Source of the DNA: CAVQGZ01 sp963714455
GTDB lineage: Bacteria; Actinomycetota; Actinomycetes; Jiangellales; Jiangellaceae
Length of the DNA: 64,000 nt
Assembly: GCA_963714455.1 (NCBI GenBank)
Contig: CAVQON010000013.1
Location: forward strand, 96,640 to 160,639
Reading direction: 5' to 3'
Shown here piece after piece: positions 45,596-54,059 of the stretch. How positions within the stretch are numbered: the stretch's first letter is position 1; every line of letters begins with the position of its first letter. The notes under the pieces are model-generated. The model searched no databases, was not told where the DNA came from, and worked only from the letters and a program-made list of their open reading frames with translations. The position numbers and the translations under genes are program-made.

Positions 45596-46539
45596 GCACC
45601 ACTACCTACCACGGTAAGCGCTCCGGTCGTACCGACTATCGGGACGGGGTCGCCGATCTCGCCGATGAAGCCCCCATCGGCGCCGGTCCGCCGCCACGAC
45701 AGCAGCTGGATCCCGTCGCGCTCCACCAGTCGACCGGCGTACGCGGAGCCCCGGGGGTCGACCTGCAGCGGACGGGCCTGTGCCGCATCGAAGGGACCGA
45801 GCTGGTTGGAGGAGAGCACGTAGTAGGTCCCGGTGCCCTCGCCGCCATCCCGGCGAGCCGAGGACTGGGTCTCGACGTCGCTGCTGAAGATCAGCGCCCA
45901 CGAGTCACCGATCCTGTGCAGCTGCGGGACCTCGAGCTGCCCGAACCCACCCGGGGTCGTGATGGGTGCAAGCACCTCCCAGTCCACGAGGTTCGCGCTG
46001 CTTGCGTGGGCGATGCAGCCGCGGTCGAACGGGTCCCCCGTGCTGCACCGCGCGGTGATCAGCGCATGGAACGCGCCGTCGTCGCCACGGAACACCCACG
46101 GATCACGCCAAGCCTGGTCGTGCCAGTCGGGCCCCAGGCCCTCGTACCACCGCTCGTCGTACTCGATCAGCGGCCCGGGAACCCTGGTCCACGTGTCGAG
46201 GTCGTCGCTGACCGCCAGGCCGATGCGCTGCACCAGGCCCTGTTCGGCTCGCGAGGTGCCCGTGTAGAACAGGTGCCACCGACCTTCGTGGTGGACCACA
46301 GACCCCGTCCACGTGGTGAAATCGTCCCAGGCGGGTCCGGGCGAAGGCGCCAGCGCATCGCCGCGTACCGTCCAGTCGACCAGATTCGTAGAGACCGCAT
46401 GGCCGATCGAGACATTCCAGTGCCGCAGGTCCGGATCTTCGATCGTGCGGGGTGCCTGCAGGTAGAACAGGTGGTACGAGCCATCATGCTCAGCAAGCCA
46501 GAAGTCCCACACCCAACGGTCGGAGAGCGACAGAGCCAT
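45592..46539 (-). CDS. GH32/GH-J clan fructosidase-like protein
   Basis: 315 residues from MALSLSDRW. Five-bladed propeller with candidate nucleophile D12 (WVWDFWLAE), transition-state stabiliser R145-D146 (WRDPWVF) and acid/base E203 (LEVPQLHR). The usual WMNDPNG is WVWDFWLA here. No C-terminal beta-sandwich and no signal peptide. First gene of an operon with the GH68 gene (ATGA overlap). Probable beta-fructosidase. Confidence 0.75.
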   Translation of the reverse strand: MALSLSDRWVWDFWLAEHDGSYHLFYLQAPRTIEDPDLRHWNVSIGHAVSTNLVDWTVRGDALAPSPGPAWDDFTTWTGSVVHHEGRWHLFYTGTSRAEQGLVQRIGLAVSDDLDTWTRVPGPLIEYDERWYEGLGPDWHDQAWRDPWVFRGDDGAFHALITARCSTGDPFDRGCIAHASSANLVDWEVLAPITTPGGFGQLEVPQLHRIGDSWALIFSSDVETQSSARRDGGEGTGTYYVLSSNQLGPFDAAQARPLQVDPRGSAYAGRLVERDGIQLLSWRRTGADGGFIGEIGDPVPIVGTTGALTVVGSGA

Positions 46540-46636
46540 GCGCGAGCACCCTAGTCGCCCTCGGCGCCCCAGCCGAACCATCGACCGGGTGGCCCGGTCC
46601 GCGATGCTGGAGCCATGAGCGAACGCGATGTGCTCG

Positions 46637-46764
46637 GTGGCCCAGGCCGTCGTGCTGGACTGGTGCTACGGGTTCGACAACCACGACCGCCGGCACAGCT
46701 CTGCGAACTGATGAGCCCGATCAACCACGAGAACACCGCGGTCCCCGACCGGGAAGCCGCATAG
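46637..46764 (+). pseudogene. IS3-family transposase C-terminal remnant
   Basis: VAQAVVLDWCYGFDNHDRRH then SSAN and a stop; one frame over, LMSPINHENTAVPDREAA and a stop. The pattern of a tyrosine/Asn helix, RRHS and SPI.YE is the end of IS3 OrfB. No terminal inverted repeats seen. Confidence 0.5.
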
Positions 46765-47218
46765 GCAAGCCCTCCACGATTCGGGGGAACCACAGGGCGA
46801 GCAGTTCGTTGCGGGGTTCCGGGCCCAGTTCGGGCTCTAACCGCCTCGACCCGCACCCACCTCCGGACTCCTGGCGCTGCCAGCCTTCCCCAAGCCACCC
46901 TCCGCTCAGAGCCGCCAACGCCACAGCGGCCACTGACGCTCGGCGGCACGCATGCCAACGCCTTGTGGCCCGCCCCGACCACGGCTCCGTTCTCAGCCCG
47001 GACGTTGCGGGACCTGTGATCGCGACTGGCTTGGCCGTCCTGAACACGTTCCCCGCGGAGGCACCGGCACGTGCATCGACCCGCGTCGCGTCTTCTCCGA
47101 ATCCCACCCTGAGCCCGGCCGCCCGGCGGTCCGCGGCCCCGATCCCCCGACCTCTCAGACTGCGGCCATCTGGGCGCAGCGACGCTAGTCCGACGACAGA
47201 GTCCGCTCTTGTCGCGGT
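46765..47218. other. Interval without a recognisable gene
   Basis: GC-rich, with frames on both strands but no motif, start signal or structure that I can support. Ends at the hairpin repeat. Confidence 0.35.
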
Positions 47219-47243
47219 GCGTCCGCAGGCGCCGAAGTGCGGC
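47219..47243 (+). repeat. Hairpin-repeat family, right arm diverged
   Basis: GCGTCCGCAGGCGCCGAAGT then GCGGC, preceded by GTCGCGGT as in the 27818 copy; CGACGCTAGTCCGA ~50 bp upstream (47180-47193) echoes the recombinase-associated element. Confidence 0.6.
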
Positions 47244-47376
47244 ACTGCGAAGTCCGAGCTGTTGGTGCGTATCGGCCTCCGGTCGGCGCCATACGGGTGT
47301 CGAAGAGGAGCTGACGGTGGCCGGTGACGGGCATCGGCACCACCTGAGTAGCCGGTGGCACGGAGGTGGGATCTGC

Positions 47377-47937
47377 TCAGCTGTTCCAGCGCAGGACGGC
47401 GGGTGATTCCTTCTCCCGGCCCAGGATCGACAGGCTGGCCACGTCGAGGGGAAAGTTCTGGCCGAAGATGACGGGGAAGTCGAGCCACGCCAAAGCCAGT
47501 ACCCGTAGGGCGTGGCCGTGCCCGAAGCAGATGGCCCGCTCGACTCCGGACGCGCGCACGCGGGCCACGACGCGGGTGAGCCGGGCGCGGACGTCGTCGG
47601 CGGACTCGCCGCCGTCGCAGCCGTTGAACCAGATGCGCCAGCCCGGGTAGTGGTCGCGGATCTGCACGCTGGTGAGCCCCTCGTACCGGCCGTAGTGCCA
47701 CTCGGCCAGGTCGTCGTCGGTCTCGACGTCGTCGAAGCCGGCCAGGGCGGCGGTGCGCTGGGCCCGCAGTCGAGGGCTGGCCAGGACGAGGTCGAAGTCG
47801 TCCTGGTCGAGCCGGGAGTCCAACGACCGGGCCTGCTCGACGCCGTGGTCGGTGAGGTCGAGGTCGGTGACCGAGGTGTGCCGTCCGTCCCTGCTCCATT
47901 CGGTCTCGCCGTGTCGAACCAGGTACAGCAGTGTCAT
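47377..47937 (-). CDS. Histidine phosphatase (phosphoglycerate mutase-like)
   Basis: 186 residues. Catalytic RHG motif LVRHGETEW with H9, LASPRLRAQRTA, E in AEWHYGRYEG, and second His in ICFGHGHALRV. The fru genes lie upstream in the same direction (85 bp gap to fruA), suggesting a sugar-phosphate phosphatase linked to fructose use. Confidence 0.85.
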   Translation of the reverse strand: MTLLYLVRHGETEWSRDGRHTSVTDLDLTDHGVEQARSLDSRLDQDDFDLVLASPRLRAQRTAALAGFDDVETDDDLAEWHYGRYEGLTSVQIRDHYPGWRIWFNGCDGGESADDVRARLTRVVARVRASGVERAICFGHGHALRVLALAWLDFPVIFGQNFPLDVASLSILGREKESPAVLRWNS

Positions 47938-48022
47938 GGTGCTCGCCTTCTTGTGGTCTGGGCATGGGTGCGGCGGCGACCCGGCCGTGTTCAGCCCGAG
48001 CCGCCGCCGCAGTCTGGGGTGC

Positions 48023-49591
48023 TCAGATGGTGGCCGGGATGCCGGCGGCCGTCTCGGCCTGCACCAGCTGGGTCTCGGCCTTCTTGGTGCTCTTCGCCGC
48101 GATCACCAGCGCGGCGCTGAGCACGGTGCCGGCTGCGATAGCGACGAGGTAGAGCCAGGGGTTGCCGATGAAGGGCACCACGAAGATTCCGCCGTGGGGA
48201 GCCTGCAGGGTCGAGCCGAACGCCATGACCAGCCCACCGGTGAGGGCCGAGCCGGCCATGATCGAGGGGATGACCCGCAGGGGGTCGGACGCGGCGAACG
48301 GGATCGCTCCCTCGGTGATGAACGACGCCCCGAGCAGCCACGCGGGCTTGCCGTTCTGCTGCTCGGAGGGGGTGAACAGCTTCGAGCGCACGGTGGTGGC
48401 CAGCGCCAGGGCCAGCGGCGGGACCATGCCGGCCGCCATCACAGCGGCCATGATCTGCAGGCCGGTCTCGGTGCCGGTCTCGAGGCTGGTGGTGAGGCTG
48501 GCAACGCCGAAGAAGTAGGCGACCTTGTTGACCGGTCCGCCCATGTCGAAGGCCATCATCAGGCCGAGGATCACGCCTAGGACGACGATGCTGCCGCCGG
48601 ACAGGCCCTCGAGCCAGTTGGTCAGACCGTCCTGCAGCGCTGCGATCGGTTGGCCGAGGACGAGAATCATGAGTCCGCCGATCACCAGTGATGCGACCAA
48701 CGGGATGACTACGACGGTCCAGACGCCGGCGAAGGCGAACGGCAGGCGGACCTTCTTCAGCCACATCACCAGGCCACCGGCCAGCAGACCGCCGATGATG
48801 CCGCCGAGGAAGCCGGCGCCCACCAGACCTGCCACCGCGCCGGCGACGAATCCCGGGGCGATGCCGGGTCGGTCGGCCATGGCGAAGGCGATGAACCCGG
48901 CCAGGACGGGGACGATGAACCCGAACGCGGCCCCGCCGATGACGAAGGACAAGGTCGCCCAGTCGGCCAGGCTCGTGATGCTGAACAGCACCTCGCCCTC
49001 GGCCAGCCCGGCGCGGAACGCGTCGGCCTGGTCGGTGACCAGGTAGCCCTCATCACCCAGTGCGATCGTGTTGAGCGCGAACCCGAGGGCAATGAGCAGG
49101 CCGCCGGCCGCCACGAACGGGATGAGGTAGGAGACACCCGTCATCAGCCACTGCCGAAGCTTGGTGCCCCAGCTGTCCCCCTCCTGGACCTTGCTGGCCA
49201 GCGCGGGCCCACCGGCATCAGCCGCGCCTGCGGCTGCGGTGGCGGGCGCGCCGGTCCCGGTCGGCGCCGTGGCCGCGACCGGGGCCTGCTTCGCGGCCTG
49301 TTCGGCCTGGGCGATCAGGGCAGGCCCGTTGTTGATGGCGCCCTTGACGCCGCTGGTGACGGTGGGCTTGCCGGCGAAGCGCTCGCGGGCCTGTACCTCG
49401 ACGTCGGCGGCGAAGATCACCGCGTCGGCGTCAGCGATGACGGCGGGGTCGATGCGCTCGGCACCGCCGGCGCCCTGGGTCTCCACGACAATCTCGTGCC
49501 CGGCCGCGACCGCGGACTGCTCGAGAGACTCCGCGGCCATGTAGGTGTGGGCGATGCCCGTGGGGCATGAGGTGACGGCGACGAACTTCAT
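48023..49591 (-). CDS. fruA: PTS fructose transporter subunit IIBC
   Basis: 522 residues. EIIB domain with phospho-acceptor C9 (VAVTSCPTGIAHTYMAAE), an Ala/Gly/Pro linker (~100-130), then the EIIC membrane domain (YLIPFVAAGGLLIALGFAL, and the GIIGGLLAGG region). Fructose family by EIIB and EIIC sequences. It takes phosphate from the separate EIIA encoded immediately upstream. ATGA overlap with the EIIA gene. Confidence 0.93.
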   Translation of the reverse strand: MKFVAVTSCPTGIAHTYMAAESLEQSAVAAGHEIVVETQGAGGAERIDPAVIADADAVIFAADVEVQARERFAGKPTVTSGVKGAINNGPALIAQAEQAAKQAPVAATAPTGTGAPATAAAGAADAGGPALASKVQEGDSWGTKLRQWLMTGVSYLIPFVAAGGLLIALGFALNTIALGDEGYLVTDQADAFRAGLAEGEVLFSITSLADWATLSFVIGGAAFGFIVPVLAGFIAFAMADRPGIAPGFVAGAVAGLVGAGFLGGIIGGLLAGGLVMWLKKVRLPFAFAGVWTVVVIPLVASLVIGGLMILVLGQPIAALQDGLTNWLEGLSGGSIVVLGVILGLMMAFDMGGPVNKVAYFFGVASLTTSLETGTETGLQIMAAVMAAGMVPPLALALATTVRSKLFTPSEQQNGKPAWLLGASFITEGAIPFAASDPLRVIPSIMAGSALTGGLVMAFGSTLQAPHGGIFVVPFIGNPWLYLVAIAAGTVLSAALVIAAKSTKKAETQLVQAETAAGIPATI

Positions 49592-50055
49592 GGGGTGACC
49601 TCCGTTCGGATGTAGTCGGCGACGGCGGCCGGGTCGGTCGCCGCGCGCAGGGTGTCTTTGAACTGCGCGCGCACCAGACGCCTGGCCAGCGCGGCGAGGA
49701 TCTTCATGTGGTCGCTGTCCGCGCCGGCCGGCGCGGCGATGAGGAAGATGAGGTGGGCCGGTCCGTCGGCGGCGCCGTAGTCGACGCCGGCGTCGGACCT
49801 GCCGAACCCCAGGGTGGGGACGGTCACGTGCTCGGAGCGGCAGTGTGGGATGCCGATGCCGCCCTCCAGGCCCGTTGCCATCTGCGCCTCGCGGGCGCGG
49901 ACGTCGGCGAGGAATCCGTCGAGGTCGGTGATGCGGCCCTGGGCGACGAGCAGCTCGGCCAGGTGGCGAGTCGCGTCGTCCTTGGTGGTCGCCTGCAGGT
50001 TCAGGTCGACCATCTCGGTGGTGATGAGGGCATCGGTGCCCGTGGTGGCTGTCAT
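49588..50055 (-). CDS. PTS fructose subunit IIA
   Basis: 155 residues. Phospho-acceptor H71 in GIGIPHCRSEHV; GYxxDxxD-free EIIA-Fru fold with AHLIFLIAAPAGADSDHM. It overlaps fruK at its start and fruA at its stop by 4 nt each. Confidence 0.92.
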   Translation of the reverse strand: MTATTGTDALITTEMVDLNLQATTKDDATRHLAELLVAQGRITDLDGFLADVRAREAQMATGLEGGIGIPHCRSEHVTVPTLGFGRSDAGVDYGAADGPAHLIFLIAAPAGADSDHMKILAALARRLVRAQFKDTLRAATDPAAVADYIRTEVTP

Positions 50056-50999
50056 GCCACCCCTCCCTTCAGTTGGTGGGACAGGTCTGGGTCGTCGTCC
50101 ACGACGACGAGGTCGACGTGGACGTCGGCGGGGCCCGGCATGGCGCTGCCGGGCAGGGTGACGGCAGCGGTGCCGAACGCGACGGCTGTGCGCAGCGCCT
50201 CGGGGCCGTTGGCGCCGGCGGCGAGGAAGCCGGCGAGTGTGGAGTCGCCGGCGCCGACCGTGGAGCGCACCTCGACTGGGGGCGAGTAGGCGCGGGTGAC
50301 GCCGGTGGAGTTGACGAGCAGCGCGCCGTCCTCGCCGAGACTCACCAGGACGGCGCCGACCCCGCCGGCGCGCAGTTTCTCGGCCTGCTCCGCCACGCCG
50401 GCCCAGGTCCGCAACTCGACCCCGGTCAGCTCGGCGAGTTCCTCGGCGTTCGGCTTGATCAGGTCCGGCTCGGCATCGACGGCCTCCCGCAGCGCCGGCC
50501 CGCTGGTGTCGAGAGCGACGCGGTGGCCGGTCTCGTGCACCCGGGCGACGATCTGGGCGTAGAAGTCGTCCGGCACACCGCGCGGCAGGCTGCCGGACAG
50601 GACGACCCAGTCGGCGGAGCGCGCGAACGACACCAGCCGCTCCAGCATCGCCTCGGTCTCAGCGCTCGAGAGCTCGGGCCCCGGCTCGTTGATCTTCGTG
50701 GTGGTCCCGTCCGGTTCGACCAGGGCGACGTTGCTGCGGGTCGGTGACGACAGCGGAACACTCACCACCGGCACCCCTGACGGTGCCAGCAGGTCCGCGA
50801 GCTGGGCTCCCTCCGACCCCCCGGCAGGGATCACCGCCAGCGTCGGGACACCGTGGGCGGCCAGCACCCGGGAGACGTTGACCCCCTTGCCGCCGGGGTC
50901 GAGACGGCTGGAGGTCGCGCGCAGCACCTCCCCCCGGCGTAGGTCGTCGATCGCGATGGTCCGATCGAGGCTGGGGTTCGGGGTCAGGGTGACGATCAC
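50052..50999 (-). CDS. fruK: 1-phosphofructokinase
   Basis: 315 residues from GTG 50999, with GGAGG upstream. PfkB family: IVTLTPNPSLDRTI start, GGKGVNVSRVLAAHG (substrate loop) and GAGDSTLAGFLAAGA (ATP/anion hole with catalytic Asp). Phosphorylates fructose-1-phosphate made by the PTS. First gene of the operon. Confidence 0.93.
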   Translation of the reverse strand: MIVTLTPNPSLDRTIAIDDLRRGEVLRATSSRLDPGGKGVNVSRVLAAHGVPTLAVIPAGGSEGAQLADLLAPSGVPVVSVPLSSPTRSNVALVEPDGTTTKINEPGPELSSAETEAMLERLVSFARSADWVVLSGSLPRGVPDDFYAQIVARVHETGHRVALDTSGPALREAVDAEPDLIKPNAEELAELTGVELRTWAGVAEQAEKLRAGGVGAVLVSLGEDGALLVNSTGVTRAYSPPVEVRSTVGAGDSTLAGFLAAGANGPEALRTAVAFGTAAVTLPGSAMPGPADVHVDLVVVDDDPDLSHQLKGGVA

Positions 51000-51227
51000 G
51001 TGCCGCCTCCACTTCTGGGATCCTGTGTTTACCTGCTGTTGATTCCTTTCTACTCCGAATAGCAGGCAGTGTCAAGCACATGACCCAAGATATGTCTGTG
51101 TTCGCCTGTGGTCAGGCAGCGAGCGAACGCGCCTCCCCCAGTCGCGCCGTGGGGTCTTGGCTCTCCGAACCCGGAGGTGCGCCGTGGGAGGTTGGTTCTC
51201 TGTACCCGGAGGAGCTCGGTTCAGTCC
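51000..51227 (-). promoter_or_regulatory. Promoter region of the fru operon
   Basis: Upstream of fruK. Contains AGCAGG/CCTGCT half-sites near 51031 and 51055 around TTGATTCCTTTC, the only AT-rich stretch nearby. Probable control region for the adjacent DeoR-type regulator (inference from position). Confidence 0.4.
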
Positions 51228-51995
51228 TCAGCCGACGACAACGTCGGGACCGGCGGCGGTGATGGCATCCCGGTCCGCTGGTGTCATGTCCCCATCGGTG
51301 ACGACGGCGTCGACCTCGGCGAGACTGGCGAAGCGGGCGAACTGGTCCTGGCCGACCTTGCTGGAGTCGGCCAGCACGATCACCCGCCGACCCGCGGCCA
51401 CCATCGCCGCCTTCACCCCCGCCTCGGCCAGGTCGGGCGTGGTCAGCCCTCTCTCCACGGAGATGCCGTTGGTGCCCAGCACGGCGACGTCGACGTTGAG
51501 CCCGGCGAGTATCTGCAGCGCCCAGGTATCGACGGTGGCCAATGTCCGGCCGCGCACCCGGCCGCCGACCAGGTGCACGGTCATCGCGGGTCGGCTCGCC
51601 AGCGCCGTCGCGATCGGCAGCGCGTTCGTCACCACCGTCAGCTCGCTGTCATCCGGAAGCGCCGTCGCCAGGCGGGCCGTGCTCGTTCCCGCGTCGATCA
51701 GCACCGTGCCCTGCCTCGGCAGCAGCGACGCCGCCGCTCGCGCGATACGGGCCTTCTCGCTCGACGCCAAGGCGTCCCGCTGGCTCAGCCCCGGCTCGAA
51801 CCCCAGATGATTCGCAGGGATCGCCCCACCATGCACCCGCCGCAGCAGCCCCTGCCGCTCCAACCGGTCAAGGTCACGACGGATCGTCTCCTGCGTCACG
51901 TCCAACTCGACGGCTAGTGCAGCCACCTCGACCCGACCGTCGACATTCGCGCGGGTCAGGATCCGTTGCTGACGTTCCTCGGCATACAACGACAT
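51228..51995 (-). CDS. DeoR-family regulator (fructose operon type)
   Basis: 255 residues. N-terminal HTH: AEERQQRILTRANVDGRVEV, ALAVELDVTQETIRRDLDRL, RVHGGA. C-terminal DeoRC sugar-phosphate sensor: LIDAGTSTARLATAL, VVTNALPIA, VIVLADSSKVGQ. Start at MSLYAEER with GGAGG upstream. Likely represses fru genes and is released by fructose-1-phosphate (family knowledge). Confidence 0.9.
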   Translation of the reverse strand: MSLYAEERQQRILTRANVDGRVEVAALAVELDVTQETIRRDLDRLERQGLLRRVHGGAIPANHLGFEPGLSQRDALASSEKARIARAAASLLPRQGTVLIDAGTSTARLATALPDDSELTVVTNALPIATALASRPAMTVHLVGGRVRGRTLATVDTWALQILAGLNVDVAVLGTNGISVERGLTTPDLAEAGVKAAMVAAGRRVIVLADSSKVGQDQFARFASLAEVDAVVTDGDMTPADRDAITAAGPDVVVG

Positions 51996-52030
51996 CAGCA
52001 CGCCTCCCTGCTCCACGTCCGGCCATCGGC

Positions 52031-52050
52031 CTGCGTTGACCTGCGTTGAC
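52031..52050. repeat. 10-bp tandem repeat in the deoR promoter
   Basis: CTGCGTTGAC occurs twice head to tail, 36 bp upstream of the deoR start; candidate paired half-sites for autoregulation. Confidence 0.45.
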
Positions 52051-52303
52051 CAACCCACACCATCCAAACACAGACCAGACGTCGCAGAGAGGTGCCAGAA
52101 GCAGTGGCGCCAGCCCGGATTCCGGCCCTACCCCCGCAGCGACGCCTTCCCAGGTCGGTCCACTCGTCGAAAGGTGACACAGGGCGGACAAGCGCTCGCA
52201 TCGCTCGCTATGCCGACCACAGAACCGTGGTGGGCAAGGGAGACCCTCACGCCGACCACCGCCACGCTGCCATCAGCGCACACTCATCATCGGCAAGGAC
52301 TTG

Positions 52304-52339
52304 AGACCCGCGTCACTCTGGGCGGTGTGACGCGGGTCT
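52304..52339 (-). terminator. 13-bp hairpin downstream of mobC
   Basis: AGACCCGCGTCAC and GTGACGCGGGTCT, perfect complements, 10-nt loop. 57 bp beyond the mobC stop and upstream of deoR, so it insulates the two. Confidence 0.7.
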
Positions 52340-52396
52340 TCAGCCCCCCGGAGGACGCCCCGGGAACGCCCTCAACTCGGCAAATCAGTGAATCCG

Positions 52397-52807
52397 TCAT
52401 GCTCGATCTCGGGGCGGCTCGAGCAGGTCCTGGACGACCCTGTCGATGCGGTGGACGACTCGGTCGGTCAAGGCGATGGCGTTCCTCAGCCAGTCAGGGG
52501 GGTCCCCGCCGGCGTTGAGGATCCGGGCGGCTTGGTTGAGGTTGTTGCCGTACCGGCGTAGCTGGGCGCGCGTTGTCATCAACTCGCGGACGGCCTCGAC
52601 GTCGGCGCGCCGAGTGTGTTGTCCCGCTTGGCGTGCGGCCGCGAGTGCGGCCTCGGCGGCGTAGCCGGTGGGCGTCAGGCCCGATGCACGAGCCGCGGCT
52701 GCGACGACGTCGTACTCGTCCTCGCCGAGCCGGACCCGCACGAGGCGGGGCCGCCGGGGGTGGCGGTGGTCGCGGTCGCGGCCCTGGCTGCGGATCCGGC
52801 CGGTCAC
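52397..52807 (-). CDS. MobC-like relaxosome protein, copy 1
   Basis: 136 residues from GTG 52807. VRLGEDEYDVVAAAARASGL is an RHH-like start; the MobC/BfmC signature is REL..TRAQLRRYGNNLNQAARILN then VHRIDRVVQDLLE. Its relaxase partner, normally downstream, is missing here. Overlaps the small ORF by GTGA. Confidence 0.8.
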   Translation of the reverse strand: MTGRIRSQGRDRDHRHPRRPRLVRVRLGEDEYDVVAAAARASGLTPTGYAAEAALAAARQAGQHTRRADVEAVRELMTTRAQLRRYGNNLNQAARILNAGGDPPDWLRNAIALTDRVVHRIDRVVQDLLEPPRDRA

Positions 52808-53001
52808 CGAAGCTCCCCCGAACGACCCCGCCTGCCGTAGCTCAGGCTGCGACCCGCTGGTCGCGCTCCCCGCGTCTGGGGACCAGACGCATATCTTGCT
52901 CCGCCGCTCAGGTGGGTCCTGTGATCTTCGGTTGGTCTCGGGTCGGGTGGCCGCACGGTGTCGTGCGGCGGGGCAGTGAGGGGGAGCGGTGGCTTGCTCA
53001 T
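52804..53001 (-). CDS. Small conserved ORF between HTH and MobC genes, copy 1
   Basis: 65 residues: MSKPPLPLTAPPHDTVRPP, then THLSGGARYAS. ATGA overlap with the HTH stop and GTGA with the MobC start. The second copy (63097-63321) keeps the first ~38 residues nearly unchanged and then differs, so the conserved part may be under coding and/or DNA-structure constraint. Confidence 0.5.
   Translation of the reverse strand: MSKPPLPLTAPPHDTVRPPDPRPTEDHRTHLSGGARYASGPQTRGARPAGRSLSYGRRGRSGELR
52950..52969. other. Conserved 7-bp hairpin, candidate oriT element, copy 1
   Basis: GCCGCAC-GGTGTC-GTGCGGC, identical at 63270-63289, in a ~90-bp stretch nearly identical in both modules and just upstream of mobC. 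Such repeats mark nic regions of mobilizable elements; not proven here. Confidence 0.4.
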
Positions 53002-54059
53002 GCGACTTCCTGTCGGGATCGGTGAAGGATCTGGACGGCGCGGGCGGTGACGGTGGCCCGGGTGACGGGGAGGTGCTCGGCGGCGAGCTCTTGCCGGGCC
53101 TTCTTCTGGAGGGCGGGGCGGTGTTCGGGGATGTCGTCGAGCTCGGCCTCGAACGCGGCCAGGTCCATGCCCTCGAGCTCGGGTGGTGGGGGTGGGGGTT
53201 GGTCCCACCACGGGCCGGCTTCGGCGAGCCGCATCGGCGAGCGCGTCTCCCGGTCAGCGGCCACGGTGAGCAGTGCGGACTTGATCTGCTCGGGCGGCCA
53301 GCCACGCAGCACCGCCAGCTGGATCGCGGCCAGCAGACACGGCCCCGCCCAGCGGGTCGGGGACAGACCGAGTGCGCGCCTCGAGGTTTGGCACCGCTGG
53401 GCGAGCGCGGTGAGGTCGGTGATGCCGCACCGGGCCAGCACCTGCTCGGTTCGATCGGTCGCCTGTTCCTCCTCCGCCGTCCGGGTCCGGGCTCGGCGCG
53501 GTGGTCGTGGTGGAGGGGTGGGGGGAGGAGGGTTCTGGGTCTCTTGCTTTCGGTTGGGCCGCAGATCTGCGGCCACCCTGGCCGCAGCCGTGCCTCTGGC
53601 CGCAGGAGTGCCGGTAGCCGCAGTGGTGCGGGTAGCCGCAGATCTGCGGCTACCCCCCTCGGCTTCGTCTGGGGTCTCATCGGTCGTGGCGGGACGGTGG
53701 TCATGAGCTGCGGTCGGCCGCTGCTTCTCGGTGGGGTTGGTGGTGCGCACGTGGTAGCGGTTGGTCAGGTTCTCCCGCCCCCGCCGCCGACGCTCGACCC
53801 GCACCAGGCCAGCGGTTTCGAGGTCGCGCATGGCCCGGTCGACGGAGTCGACCGAGCGGCGCATCCGCTCGGCGAGCAGCCGCCGGGACGGCATCCGCGT
53901 GCCGCTGGTGCCGCCGTACCGCAGCAGGAGGGCGTACAGGCGCAGGGCGGCGTCGGAGATGTCGAGGTCGAGGACCCATTCGGGGATGATCGCGAACCGC
54001 TGCGGCTCGACCACGAGCGTGTCGCCGGTCGGCGTGGCGTGGGTGTGGGTGGACGTCAT
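52998..54059 (-). CDS. Winged-HTH replication/regulatory protein of mobilizable element, copy 1
   Basis: 353 residues. Wing-HTH in ~20-95 (SDAALRLYALLLRYGGTSGT, MPSRRLLAERMRRSVDSVDR, RDLETAGLVRVERR). A Pro/Ala/Thr-rich linker encodes the iterons, then a C-terminal domain (GITDLTALAQRCQTSRRALG, AAIQLAVLRGWPPEQIKSAL). It resembles the HTH_36-type proteins encoded beside mobC in actinobacterial plasmids and integrative elements. A replication role is inference. Confidence 0.65.
   Translation of the reverse strand: MTSTHTHATPTGDTLVVEPQRFAIIPEWVLDLDISDAALRLYALLLRYGGTSGTRMPSRRLLAERMRRSVDSVDRAMRDLETAGLVRVERRRRGRENLTNRYHVRTTNPTEKQRPTAAHDHRPATTDETPDEAEGGSRRSAATRTTAATGTPAARGTAAARVAADLRPNRKQETQNPPPPTPPPRPPRRARTRTAEEEQATDRTEQVLARCGITDLTALAQRCQTSRRALGLSPTRWAGPCLLAAIQLAVLRGWPPEQIKSALLTVAADRETRSPMRLAEAGPWWDQPPPPPPELEGMDLAAFEAELDDIPEHRPALQKKARQELAAEHLPVTRATVTARAVQILHRSRQEVA
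53559..53650. repeat. 18-bp iteron array inside the HTH gene, copy 1
   Basis: Four tandem 18-bp units (53579, 53597, 53615, 53633) of the form TGGCCGCAGxxGTGCCxx, bracketed by CCGCAGATCTGCGG palindromes at 53559-53572 and 53636-53649. In protein the array reads as Ala/Thr/Gly-rich repeats of six residues. Candidate replication origin. Confidence 0.7.

Noticed and set aside
18882..47243. Classical integron with attC sites
   Set aside because: The repeats lack GTTRRRY/RYYYAAC core sites and the recombinase has no IntI-specific insertion that I can see; modules are operons rather than single-gene cassettes.
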